Part shown: piece after piece, positions 1 to 5,563 of the stretch
Numbering within the stretch: the stretch's first letter is position 1
Layout: each line of letters opens with the position of its first letter
Assembly (NCBI GenBank): GCA_013330015.1
Contig: DUJC01000080.1
Location: 1-5,563, forward strand
Reading direction: 5' to 3'
Length of the DNA: 5,563 nucleotides
DNA from: Candidatus Poseidoniaceae archaeon
Lineage (GTDB): Archaea; Thermoplasmatota; Poseidoniia; Poseidoniales; Poseidoniaceae
Made by a program: the position numbers and the translations under genes
The notes under the pieces: generated by a model
Databases searched by the model: none
What the model saw: the letters and a program-made list of their open reading frames with translations, nothing else
What the model was told of the DNA's origin: nothing

Positions 1-303
1 GGGATAGGTGGGGAGCTAGGCGTACCCTGTACCACAAATCGTCTTTATGGTGGGCTGAATGCCTTGGGGCGGCGAAAGCGGCTCATGGGTTCCTGCATGC
101 GGACGTAGATGTCTCGCCCCCACATGATCCGGGTGTTGTGAACCGTTTCCGGAGGGAAACGGGAATCAGATAACCGGGGGAACAGGTCAGGCCGGGAACG
201 GAGCATCCCTACCTGGGGCCATGGGTGCTGTGGGGATCCGGGACGGAGGAAGTGTGTAGATACGACCTTTGAGTACGAGCGTCCACCCAGGGATTCCCAC
301 CTA
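1..303 (+). ncRNA. ffs: Archaeal signal recognition particle RNA (7S/SRP RNA)
   Basis: This is the RNA scaffold of the signal recognition particle, which binds SRP19 and SRP54 and targets ribosomes making membrane or secreted proteins. Several family landmarks can be paired by eye. Terminal helix 1 is a 10-bp duplex of 5-14 with 294-303. The base of helix 5 is 62-68 with 286-292, and its distal part is 118-124 with 229-235. Helix 6 is a perfect 8-bp hairpin (143-150 with 155-162) capped by GGAG, the GNAR-type loop read by SRP19. Helix 8 has the GUCAGG...AGCA internal loop (186-191, 202-205) and a CCG/CGG stem around a GGAA tetraloop (192-201), the SRP54 site. The 15-61 segment resembles archaeal helices 3-4. 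The length near 300 nt and presence of helices 1 and 6 are archaeal traits. The 5' end may lie a few bases outside the window, so the promoter is not visible. No T-rich terminator is evident downstream. Confidence 0.95.
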
Positions 304-786
304 AATGTCAAACACGACATCGCTGTACCAACCAGGTCCTTCGAAGGTCGGCACCTCTGGCCAAGGTGATTCCAGTGTTTGGTTTGCAGTTACCTCTGCA
401 ACCATCAAATCCTGACGCGTTACCGCCTTAATTTCTACCTCTTTCTCGACATTATCGGAATGCACCCAACGTACATGTGCTTGCAGGGAGTGTACGTCCT
501 CGACCTCCTCTATTTTTATTGAACAATCGACAAGCCATTTCTGTTCAACTTCATCCATGAAGAGAACTTCTTCAAGCCACTTGACGAGGAGTAGACCGTT
601 GGCATCATCATGTGTGGGAATTCGAACCGTCCAGACAGATGTATGATGAATAGCTTCCGAAGGAATCTCTGAGGCGAGGAGGTAATCCTGCATACCTGCG
701 GTTGTTTCTTCAAACAATCTCTCCTTCGATGCGGCAAATGATCGTAGACCAACATCTGCAGTTGTTGGCCTCAACCAAGAACTCAT
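301..786 (-). CDS. Archease (RtcB RNA ligase activator)
   Basis: Archease is the small metal-binding partner that lets the RNA ligase RtcB turn over during tRNA exon joining. The 161-residue product matches the family from end to end. The N-terminal TADVG (residues 9-13) corresponds to the family HTAD-(I/V)-G motif. It is followed by a helix with LFEETTAGM (24-32), LLLVKWLEEVLF (65-76, family LLxxWLNxLLF), EIKAVT (118-123, family VKAVT) and a C-terminal VVFDI (157-161). The family's conserved Asp (D11), Lys (K120) and penultimate Asp (D160) are all present. The His usually preceding TAD is Thr (T8). About 15 extra residues rich in Pro, Glu and Trp (134-149) precede the final strand, making the protein longer than the roughly 140 residues usual in archaea. 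The start is supported by a GAGGT motif 6 bases upstream and by the normal distance to the TAD motif. It is the last gene of the minus-strand operon. Its TAG stop lies inside the 3' end of the convergent SRP RNA. Confidence 0.93.
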   Translation of the reverse strand: MSSWLRPTTADVGLRSFAASKERLFEETTAGMQDYLLASEIPSEAIHHTSVWTVRIPTHDDANGLLLVKWLEEVLFMDEVEQKWLVDCSIKIEEVEDVHSLQAHVRWVHSDNVEKEVEIKAVTRQDLMVAEVTANQTLESPWPEVPTFEGPGWYSDVVFDI

Positions 787-792
787 AGGATA

Positions 793-797
793 ACCTC
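793..797 (-). promoter_or_regulatory. Shine-Dalgarno site of the archease gene, overlapping the upstream stop codon
   Basis: GAGGT on the minus strand lies 6 bases before the archease ATG. It shares bases with the TGA stop (796-798) of the kinase homologue. This arrangement suggests translational coupling: the ribosome ending the upstream gene sits on the start signal of archease. It also fixes the archease start. Confidence 0.65.
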
Positions 798-1857
798 AAC
801 GTTTTGAAACTTGAAGGGACCAAGCAATTTCTCCAATTCTATTGACCATATCGTCGAGTCGCAGAACAAATCGATCGGTACGATCGGCGATGAGGATGCA
901 CTCACTTGCAGCATTTGCGAGTTGAGCTGTTTCTTCCACGGAGAGGCCGAGCGTGATTGCTGTTGCAACGGCAACAGCAGCGGCATCGATGAGTCCAATC
1001 ATTTGTCGTATTTCCTCGAGCATGCATTGAACATGAACCGTATCTTCGTTTCTCGAGTGGATGGTAACGCCGTCCTGCCCCTCAAGAATCAAAAGATGCT
1101 TCCAATCATTTGATTCGAGTAGCATTGCTGCTGCTTCGGCGCCAGTTGTTGCGCCAAGTCGTCTACGCATAAGTTCCAACCCTTTCGATTGAAACAAGAC
1201 CCAATCAACGCCTTGAGTACGATGGAGTCCGGTCAGTTTGGGATCTGCAATGATGGGAACATTGTGTCTCTTCGCAACTGCGATGAGTCGTTCAGCTCCA
1301 GCATCATCGAGTACACCTAATCCATAATCAGACAATATAAGGCAAGATGAGTTCGGAATTGATTCGATTGTACGTTCGATGAGATTTGTCAATGCTGTAG
1401 ATGGGATTGGTTCATCGTCTTCGATGTCCCATCGAAGCAGAAGCTGCTCTCCTTTGACCAAACCTTCGCGTGCACCCAAAAGCCTTGTTTTCACCGTAGT
1501 TGTACGTTCTTCAAGCACTGCAATTCCAGATGTTTCAACACCTTCTTCCTCAAGCATTTCCAAGACGGCTAGTCCAGAATCGTCATCTCCGACGACACCA
1601 TGCAGGTGACTCTTCAATCCGAGAGAATCGAGACCGCGAGCGACGTGTGCTGCCGCTCCAACATCAACATCACGAGAAATTTCCTTGAGGACAGGAACTG
1701 GTGCTCGGGAATTGAGGTTGTTGGCAAAACCATGGATGTAGCAATCCATCATGATGTCTCCGACGAGAAGAACCTTTGCTGGTTTGATGTTCTTCAACCC
1801 ACGTTCAAGTTTCTTCAAAGCATCATGAATTTTTACATCGTCATCGCTCATTCCCAT
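796..1857 (-). CDS. PfkB/ribokinase-family protein, HldE (RfaE) kinase-like, with degenerate active site
   Basis: The 353-residue product has the PfkB fold signature and is most like the kinase domain of HldE/RfaE (D-glycero-beta-D-manno-heptose 7-phosphate kinase). Shared segments are VGDIMMDCYIHG (32-43), RAPVPVLK (51-58), GVVGDD (87-92), TTVKTR (120-125), LLLRWDIED (139-147), LSDYGLGVL (175-183) and DPK (205-207). Hallmarks are eroded. The N-terminal GGAAN is VGAAAH (66-71). The SDYGKG lysine is L180. The PNxxE region reads FQSKGLE (222-228). The GAGD anion hole with catalytic base is GLID (288-291), keeping only the Asp. Binding of a phosphorylated sugar or nucleotide is possible, but normal phosphotransfer is doubtful. 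Gene order gives no heptose pathway: no isomerase, phosphatase or nucleotidyltransferase is adjacent. It is the middle gene of the operon, 2 bases after the wHTH-TerB-like gene and 9 before archease. The first ATG is preferred because GAGGG lies 6 bases upstream; an in-frame ATG two codons later is possible. Fold is certain, substrate unknown. Confidence 0.85.
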   Translation of the reverse strand: MGMSDDDVKIHDALKKLERGLKNIKPAKVLLVGDIMMDCYIHGFANNLNSRAPVPVLKEISRDVDVGAAAHVARGLDSLGLKSHLHGVVGDDDSGLAVLEMLEEEGVETSGIAVLEERTTTVKTRLLGAREGLVKGEQLLLRWDIEDDEPIPSTALTNLIERTIESIPNSSCLILSDYGLGVLDDAGAERLIAVAKRHNVPIIADPKLTGLHRTQGVDWVLFQSKGLELMRRRLGATTGAEAAAMLLESNDWKHLLILEGQDGVTIHSRNEDTVHVQCMLEEIRQMIGLIDAAAVAVATAITLGLSVEETAQLANAASECILIADRTDRFVLRLDDMVNRIGEIAWSLQVSKR

Positions 1858-1859
1858 AA

Positions 1860-2849
1860 TTATCCCTCAGTTTTATCTTGCAATTCTGCCAGTAGCATGG
1901 CATGTTCTTGTTCGGTAATGCCAGTTTTCAGCCGCAATGTTTCGAGCATCGCTGCCTCATCGTTTGTGATGATTCCATCGATCATTGCAGTTTTTAGAAC
2001 AGAACTGTACGCTTCGAGTTCTGGTGAGATGTAGGGCTGCTCCAATGCTTCTCTGAGCATTCGTTCGTGAGTTTGTGAATCGATATCGAATGCAATTTGA
2101 ACCGTTCGAAGAAGTGCTTCTTCCTCTTCATGTATCACTCCATCGACCAATGCTTGGCGCAACATCTCGAGATAGATTTCTTCAGGAGGGGGTGCATTGA
2201 TTTCTCGACGTGCTTCATTGGATAAACGTCGAACTCGATCAGGATGCATTCCAAGGAAATCGACGACTTCATTGAGCAAAAGTTGTTCATCTTTGGTGAT
2301 GCGGCCATCTTGCCAAGCCCTTGCAAACATACGGCGAACAAGCGCTTCTCCGGCCTGTGCATCCAGTGAAGCAGAGCCTTCTGGGTGGGACACTGGAGAC
2401 ATGACTGGTTCAGAATGAACTTTCATATGTTCATCAATGTGGGCGAGCGATTCGAGTGTATTCTTCGAACTCGTGAGCAGAGATTCCAACAACACTGTTG
2501 TTCCATCCGATTGTACTGGTACTGCTTTGATTCTATTCAGAATGGAGAGCGCTCGTTCACGCCCATCAGGTGTCAATGAGTAGACACGCCGTCGTTGTCG
2601 AGCACCGGGGACATGACGACTGGTTGTGTTGAGGAAGTTCTGCTCCTGCAAACGTTTCAACGTCCTTGGAACGTGTTTTCGTTGTACATGAACTGCTGCT
2701 GAGATACCTGCTTGGGTGAGTTCCATCGGAGCTTCCCAATTGTTTTCGGGCAGTTGGTTGTCGAGGAGGTGAAGCAATGTCCGCTCTTCAATGGTAAGTG
2801 TTCCTAAGAACCCGCTAACCATACTGCTCCCCATTTCGTTTGTCTTCAT
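1860..2849 (-). CDS. Winged-helix (MarR-like) DNA-binding protein fused to three TerB-like helical repeats
   Basis: I do not recognise a named gene. Residues about 12-110 look like a winged helix-turn-helix: LTIEERTLLHLL, then a helix pair with VHVQRKHVPRTLKRLQEQNFL (partly 54-73) as the likely recognition region, a basic wing (ARQRRRVYSLT, 83-93) and a closing helix. This is the MarR/archaeal-regulator layout. A linker (about 111-165) rich in Ser, Val and Pro follows. Residues about 168-325 contain three helical repeats with a D-G-x-I-x-x-x-E core. Their Asp-Gly pairs are at 181, 236 and 291, an exact 55-residue period. The pattern resembles TerB-type domains, an inferred assignment. No signal peptide or membrane segment is seen, so it should be cytoplasmic. 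It is the first gene of the operon with the kinase homologue and archease, and divergent from endA, a common place for an autoregulator. Start: AAGGA lies 5 bases before the ATG at 2849. In-frame ATGs at codons 6 and 10 are alternatives. Ligand and targets are unknown. Confidence 0.82.
   Translation of the reverse strand: MKTNEMGSSMVSGFLGTLTIEERTLLHLLDNQLPENNWEAPMELTQAGISAAVHVQRKHVPRTLKRLQEQNFLNTTSRHVPGARQRRRVYSLTPDGRERALSILNRIKAVPVQSDGTTVLLESLLTSSKNTLESLAHIDEHMKVHSEPVMSPVSHPEGSASLDAQAGEALVRRMFARAWQDGRITKDEQLLLNEVVDFLGMHPDRVRRLSNEARREINAPPPEEIYLEMLRQALVDGVIHEEEEALLRTVQIAFDIDSQTHERMLREALEQPYISPELEAYSSVLKTAMIDGIITNDEAAMLETLRLKTGITEQEHAMLLAELQDKTEG
1864..1868 (-). promoter_or_regulatory. Shine-Dalgarno site of the PfkB-like gene, inside the upstream gene
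   Basis: GAGGG on the minus strand ends 6 bases before the ATG at 1857. It is formed by the last two sense codons of the wHTH-TerB-like gene. With a 2-base gap between stop and start, the two genes are almost certainly co-transcribed and probably translationally coupled. The spacing favours the ATG at 1857 over the one two codons later. Confidence 0.6.
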
Positions 2850-2910
2850 GGTAGTCCTTAGGACAATCGGTCATCGACGCAACAATATGTGGGTAACATG
2901 AGGGTCAATC
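2850..2910. promoter_or_regulatory. Divergent promoter region between the wHTH-TerB-like operon and endA
   Basis: These 61 bases must hold the start signals for both the minus-strand operon and endA. AT-rich ACAATATGT (2882-2890) is the best TATA-like candidate. Read on the minus strand it lies about 35-40 bases before the wHTH gene start, and on the plus strand about 22-30 bases before the endA ATG. GAGGGT (2900-2905) is a good Shine-Dalgarno motif 5 bases before the endA ATG. Nothing here is a strong archaeal BRE/TATA consensus, so the exact promoters are inferred. Confidence 0.4.
2854..2864. repeat. 11-bp perfect palindrome (possible operator) upstream of the wHTH-TerB-like gene
   Basis: GTCCT and AGGAC flank a single central base, starting 5 bases upstream of the wHTH gene ATG. 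The site covers that gene's AAGGA ribosome-binding motif. It could be an operator for autoregulation or a small RNA hairpin masking the start site. It is short, so chance is possible. Confidence 0.4.
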
Positions 2911-4020
2911 ATGGTGCGGCAGCGTCGAAAGTTCAAGCCTCGTGCGAGAACGACGCGCTCACTCGATTTGGATAACGTTGGTTCGGATGAAACACAAAAA
3001 ATTCAACCACCTACAGCCTTTGGGAATCTGTGGAAAATCTTGCCACCACTTTCAACCCGTTTGTATGAGAAAAGCGCACTCGGGCATCGTCTCGAAGATG
3101 GTTCGATCGCATTAACCGCTTCAGAAGTTCTTTTTTGTCATTGGCATCGACACGTCCCACTACCTAATGCGTCATGGCTTGAATCAGAACTTGAGAAAAA
3201 TCCACGCTTGATATACGAGGCGATTATATTGGACGTTGGCCGCAACGGTGGAGAAATGATTGTACCCTCCATTCACCGACCAAATTTGGAACACCTGTCT
3301 TGGGCTATCCGTTGGCACCGTGACCGGAATCATCTCAAGGACGACCACCAGTCTTCCGTTTCAATTGCAACCACACATGATGCTCTCGATTGGAACAACC
3401 TGCTCCTATGGTGCCGACAGTCCGAAGAAATGAACATCGAATCGGAGTTGTTTGTTATCGACGATGAATTGGATGTGACGATGTACAAAATCGATTTGAT
3501 CAACCCAAGGGGAGATTTGGTCCCTTGGAATAATTTGAGAGAATCAGACAGGACCAATTTCCTAAGCCATTGGAACAACCGAACGCTCACGGAATCTGGA
3601 AGTTATGTTGGTTTTAATACAACATGGAATTGGCAGCAGATTGGTGTTGAGCACATGTCTGGAAGAGTTTTAAGAAAAGAAGAGGATTCTTTTATCGAAC
3701 ATATGATTGTAGAAAATGCGCCACCATCAGAAGAATCTCTCTTGATGAACGATCTCCTGAATCGTGGGTTGTTGCTCCGACCCGGGTTCAAGTATGGATG
3801 TCGTTGGAGAGTGTACGATGGTGATCTCAACGAATCGCATGCTCCATGGTTGATTCAACCACACAAAGAAGCAGCAACAACATGGGAAGGCGTATGTTTG
3901 AGTGTTCGACTTGCTGAAGGTGTTCACAAACAGTGGGTTTGTGCTATTCCAGAGGGAGATGCATGGAGGTACCTAAGGATTCAAAGATGGTCACCCGGTA
4001 AGAACTCCTCCGCTTCATGA
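2911..4020 (+). CDS. endA: tRNA-splicing endonuclease, fused two-repeat archaeal type
   Basis: EndA cuts both ends of introns at the bulge-helix-bulge motif of pre-tRNA (and pre-rRNA), leaving 2',3'-cyclic phosphates for RtcB ligase. The 369-residue product fits the duplicated form (about 300-350 residues) that works as a homodimer. The N-terminal repeat (about 45-205) has the LEDGSIALTASEVLF segment (61-75). It ends in FVIDDELDVTMYKI (181-194), which matches the non-catalytic repeat of Archaeoglobus EndA (VVDEESEITYFRV). The C-terminal repeat has GFKYGCRWRVY (292-302). The catalytic triad is Y302, H310 and K340, with H-to-K spacing of 30 as in Archaeoglobus. Conserved R333 lies seven residues before the Lys. 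A basic tail of about 18 residues (MVRQRRKFKPRARTTRS) precedes the core and may contact RNA. The N-terminal part of the second repeat (about 225-290) is poorly conserved. Start: GAGGGT 5 bases upstream. It is divergent from the archease operon, and its last 40 bases overlap the convergent protease gene. Confidence 0.95.
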   Translation: MVRQRRKFKPRARTTRSLDLDNVGSDETQKIQPPTAFGNLWKILPPLSTRLYEKSALGHRLEDGSIALTASEVLFCHWHRHVPLPNASWLESELEKNPRLIYEAIILDVGRNGGEMIVPSIHRPNLEHLSWAIRWHRDRNHLKDDHQSSVSIATTHDALDWNNLLLWCRQSEEMNIESELFVIDDELDVTMYKIDLINPRGDLVPWNNLRESDRTNFLSHWNNRTLTESGSYVGFNTTWNWQQIGVEHMSGRVLRKEEDSFIEHMIVENAPPSEESLLMNDLLNRGLLLRPGFKYGCRWRVYDGDLNESHAPWLIQPHKEAATTWEGVCLSVRLAEGVHKQWVCAIPEGDAWRYLRIQRWSPGKNSSAS

Positions 4021-5563
4021 TGCTCCCTTTGCTCAGGCTCCTTCTGTGTAGACGTTCGTGCAAACAGAGAGGTAGCAAACCACACCGAGAAAATGAGGAA
4101 GAAGAGCGTAAGCACGAACGATTGATCACCAATCAAGGGAATCCTCTCGTCTTCAATCGCCTTGAGTTCAACATCGATTGTCCATGATTCACCGTTGAAG
4201 GATTGAAGATGAACAGTTCCCATAACATACATGTTGTCTTGTAGTAGTCCTTGTGGATCAATATTCAAAACAATGGTTCCATTGCCTTTCTCAATCTCTA
4301 CAGTTGGTTCTGCTGTGGCGATGCGTGACAGAGGTCCTTCGATTTCAATTGTGTATTCTGCAGAGCCAATTCCTTCGCCTCTGTACGGTATGCTGAGTGT
4401 GCTTGATTCAACCACAGGTATTGTATCCTCTAAACGCATGCTGATTGGGAGAGGAATCGAGCCAAGTGTTGTGATGGAAGTTTGTACATCAAAGACATCA
4501 TCTCCACATTGTATGGTGCCAGTGAACGTAGCTGTAGAGTCAATCATACCGGCCTCGCTAAATGTCCCATAGTGTTTCGAACCGATTGCTGAATCGTTTG
4601 TAAAGAATACTTGACGACCATCGCTACCATCGAGGGTACCCGAGCATGGTTCCGTTGAACCACTCGAAGTTTGTTCAAACACAAGTGAGCCTTCTTGGAG
4701 GAGTGTTGTGCCAAAGTCATTGAAATTGATACGCGTTGATGGCGAGCAATTTGTGGAATGAAATTCGAGATTCCATTGTCCATCTTCCTCAACAACTCGG
4801 ACGTACCACGGAACGAGAATACCATCGTGGTCGCGTATGAGAATACCACGTTCACCAAATTCATCACCTGGTTGAAATAAATCACTCGCAACACCATCGT
4901 TAACACCGCGTAACTGTTCTTGGTTGCCATCTGCCTCAATCGTTTTGAGGTACGGTCTACGTTGGTCAATGTTCATCGCATTATGTGATGAATCGCCAGC
5001 TGCAAAGTCTTCGAAGAGAACGAGAACACCTTCGCCCGGCAACGATGCATCATATCCTTGTTGCACTCGCTTCTCAATCCAAATGAATTCATCAATGGAC
5101 ACCTGTATACGTATCCTATCGCCGCCATTGGTTCGATCCTCCAATGCAAGGACTGGACCAATGCAAGGACTAGGAGAATTCGATGGCCATTCCAAGGAAA
5201 TTTCACGCGTTGCTCCGTGACCGATTGCAGCCATTGTGGGCCCAGTTGGGAGGGATGGGGTGTCACCTCCTCCATTCCAATTGCCGCTCGCCATGATGTC
5301 CCACACACCTATGCCTTTCCACGAGCCCGAGTACCCTGAATCATGAACAGGATAAAGGTCGTATGCTCCGAATTGGTGCATCATTTCGTGCAAAATCGTT
5401 CCAAATCCATTGATTCCATGCCGCATGGACGACATTGTGTAATGTTCAAACGTAACATCTCCATTTTTGATTGGCTCTGAGAACGATGTGAAATGTGACC
5501 AAATACGATTTGACGAACCAGAACCTTGTTCTTGAGCAAGTGTTGAATGGAGAATGAGGAATC
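3981..5563 (-). CDS. M6-family (immune inhibitor A-like) zinc metalloprotease, membrane-anchored; N-terminus outside window
   Basis: The frame stays open to the window edge, giving 526 visible residues without a true start. The internal Met at 5435 lies inside the conserved domain and is not the start. The visible N-terminus has the M6-like stretch SSNRIWSHF (17-25). Next comes the zinc motif HEMMHQFGAYDLYP (58-71): HExxH plus the family GxxDLY. Then comes GVWDIMASGNWNGGG (85-99), the Met-turn region, and GEGVLVLFEDF (176-186), a strand typical after the M6 core. The rest is beta-rich, with Cys residues at 132, 272, 306 and 352 that could form disulfides. A single hydrophobic segment (about 481-501, SFVLTLFFLIFSVWFATSLFA) is followed by a charged tail rich in Glu and His, consistent with a C-terminal anchor and the catalytic part outside the cell. 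A signal peptide and propeptide would be upstream. No functional tie to endA is apparent. The stop lies 40 bases inside the endA 3' end. Natural substrates are unknown. Confidence 0.92.
   Translation of the reverse strand, partial: FLILHSTLAQEQGSGSSNRIWSHFTSFSEPIKNGDVTFEHYTMSSMRHGINGFGTILHEMMHQFGAYDLYPVHDSGYSGSWKGIGVWDIMASGNWNGGGDTPSLPTGPTMAAIGHGATREISLEWPSNSPSPCIGPVLALEDRTNGGDRIRIQVSIDEFIWIEKRVQQGYDASLPGEGVLVLFEDFAAGDSSHNAMNIDQRRPYLKTIEADGNQEQLRGVNDGVASDLFQPGDEFGERGILIRDHDGILVPWYVRVVEEDGQWNLEFHSTNCSPSTRINFNDFGTTLLQEGSLVFEQTSSGSTEPCSGTLDGSDGRQVFFTNDSAIGSKHYGTFSEAGMIDSTATFTGTIQCGDDVFDVQTSITTLGSIPLPISMRLEDTIPVVESSTLSIPYRGEGIGSAEYTIEIEGPLSRIATAEPTVEIEKGNGTIVLNIDPQGLLQDNMYVMGTVHLQSFNGESWTIDVELKAIEDERIPLIGDQSFVLTLFFLIFSVWFATSLFARTSTQKEPEQREHHEAEEFLPGDHL
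5141..5171. repeat. 14-bp direct repeat (17-bp period) inside the protease gene
   Basis: CCAATGCAAGGACT occurs at 5141-5154 and again at 5158-5171, separated by 3 bases. The 17-bp period is not a multiple of three, so the copies are read in different frames. It lies in a probable surface loop (CIGPVLALEDR) between two well-conserved M6 segments. It looks like a local duplication whose frame effect was absorbed or compensated. Confidence 0.75.

Noticed and set aside
1..303. Left-edge RNA as rRNA fragment or RNase P RNA
   Set aside because: The GGAA-capped helix 8, the GGAG-capped helix 6 and the end-to-end helix 1 are specific to SRP RNA.
45..320. 91-residue minus-strand open frame at the left edge
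   Set aside because: It is antisense to the well-paired SRP RNA, has no family resemblance, and its composition reflects the G/C-rich RNA gene. The overlapping archease frame accounts for the start of this stretch.
796..1857. PfkB-like gene as part of an ADP-heptose pathway
   Set aside because: No heptose isomerase, phosphatase, nucleotidyltransferase domain or epimerase is adjacent, and the active site is altered, so the hldE name is not justified.
1600..2034. 144-residue plus-strand open frame
   Set aside because: It runs antisense across the junction of the PfkB-like and wHTH-TerB-like genes, both of which have clear domain matches. It is Ser/Cys-rich like a shadow frame and has no motif.
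1875..2348. The three D-G-x-I-x-x-x-E segments as calcium-binding EF-hands
   Set aside because: The first acidic ligands of an EF-hand loop (DxDxDG) are missing in all three, and the 55-residue helical period fits TerB-like repeats better.
4544..4969. 141-residue minus-strand open frame
   Set aside because: It is an alternative frame within the M6 protease gene; the overlapping frame carries the protein that continues from the HExxH domain to the membrane anchor.
5433..5435. ATG at 5435 as the true start of the protease
   Set aside because: The frame continues upstream without a stop to the window edge and encodes M6-like residues (IWSHF) before it, so the gene is truncated by the window, not started there.

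Overview
The window is archaeal. It opens with an archaeal-type signal recognition particle (SRP) RNA, and it carries a tRNA-splicing endonuclease of the archaeal fused-repeat type and an archease. Moderate base composition, short intergenic gaps, Shine-Dalgarno motifs and a membrane-anchored M6 metalloprotease would suit a marine Thermoplasmatota lineage such as Marine Group II/III (Poseidoniia-like). That placement is inference from gene content, not something I could test.

Layout: (1) 1-303, plus strand: SRP (7S) RNA, with terminal helix 1, helix 6 (SRP19 site) and helix 8 (SRP54 site) recognisable. (2) 301-2849, minus strand: a tight three-gene operon, transcribed in the order wHTH-TerB-like protein, divergent PfkB/HldE-like sugar-kinase homologue, archease. 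The gaps are 2 and 9 bases, and each downstream ribosome-binding site lies inside or across the end of the preceding gene. (3) 2850-2910: a 61-base divergent promoter region with an 11-base palindrome. (4) 2911-4020, plus strand: tRNA-splicing endonuclease EndA, with the Tyr-His-Lys catalytic triad in its C-terminal repeat. (5) 3981-5563, minus strand: an M6-type zinc protease with HExxH motif and C-terminal membrane anchor. It runs off the right edge, and its tail overlaps the EndA tail by 40 bases.

Working together: EndA excises introns from pre-tRNA, and archease is the known activator of RtcB, the ligase that joins the exons. Having them on the two sides of one small divergent promoter suggests a locus for tRNA splicing and RNA repair. 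The winged-helix/TerB-like protein is a candidate regulator. The kinase homologue, which has lost several hallmark PfkB residues, is a candidate unrecognised component. The SRP RNA and the protease concern protein export and secreted proteolysis and appear to be neighbours rather than partners. No mobile element, CRISPR array or tRNA gene was seen. The only gene-free stretch of about 300 bases is the SRP RNA itself.
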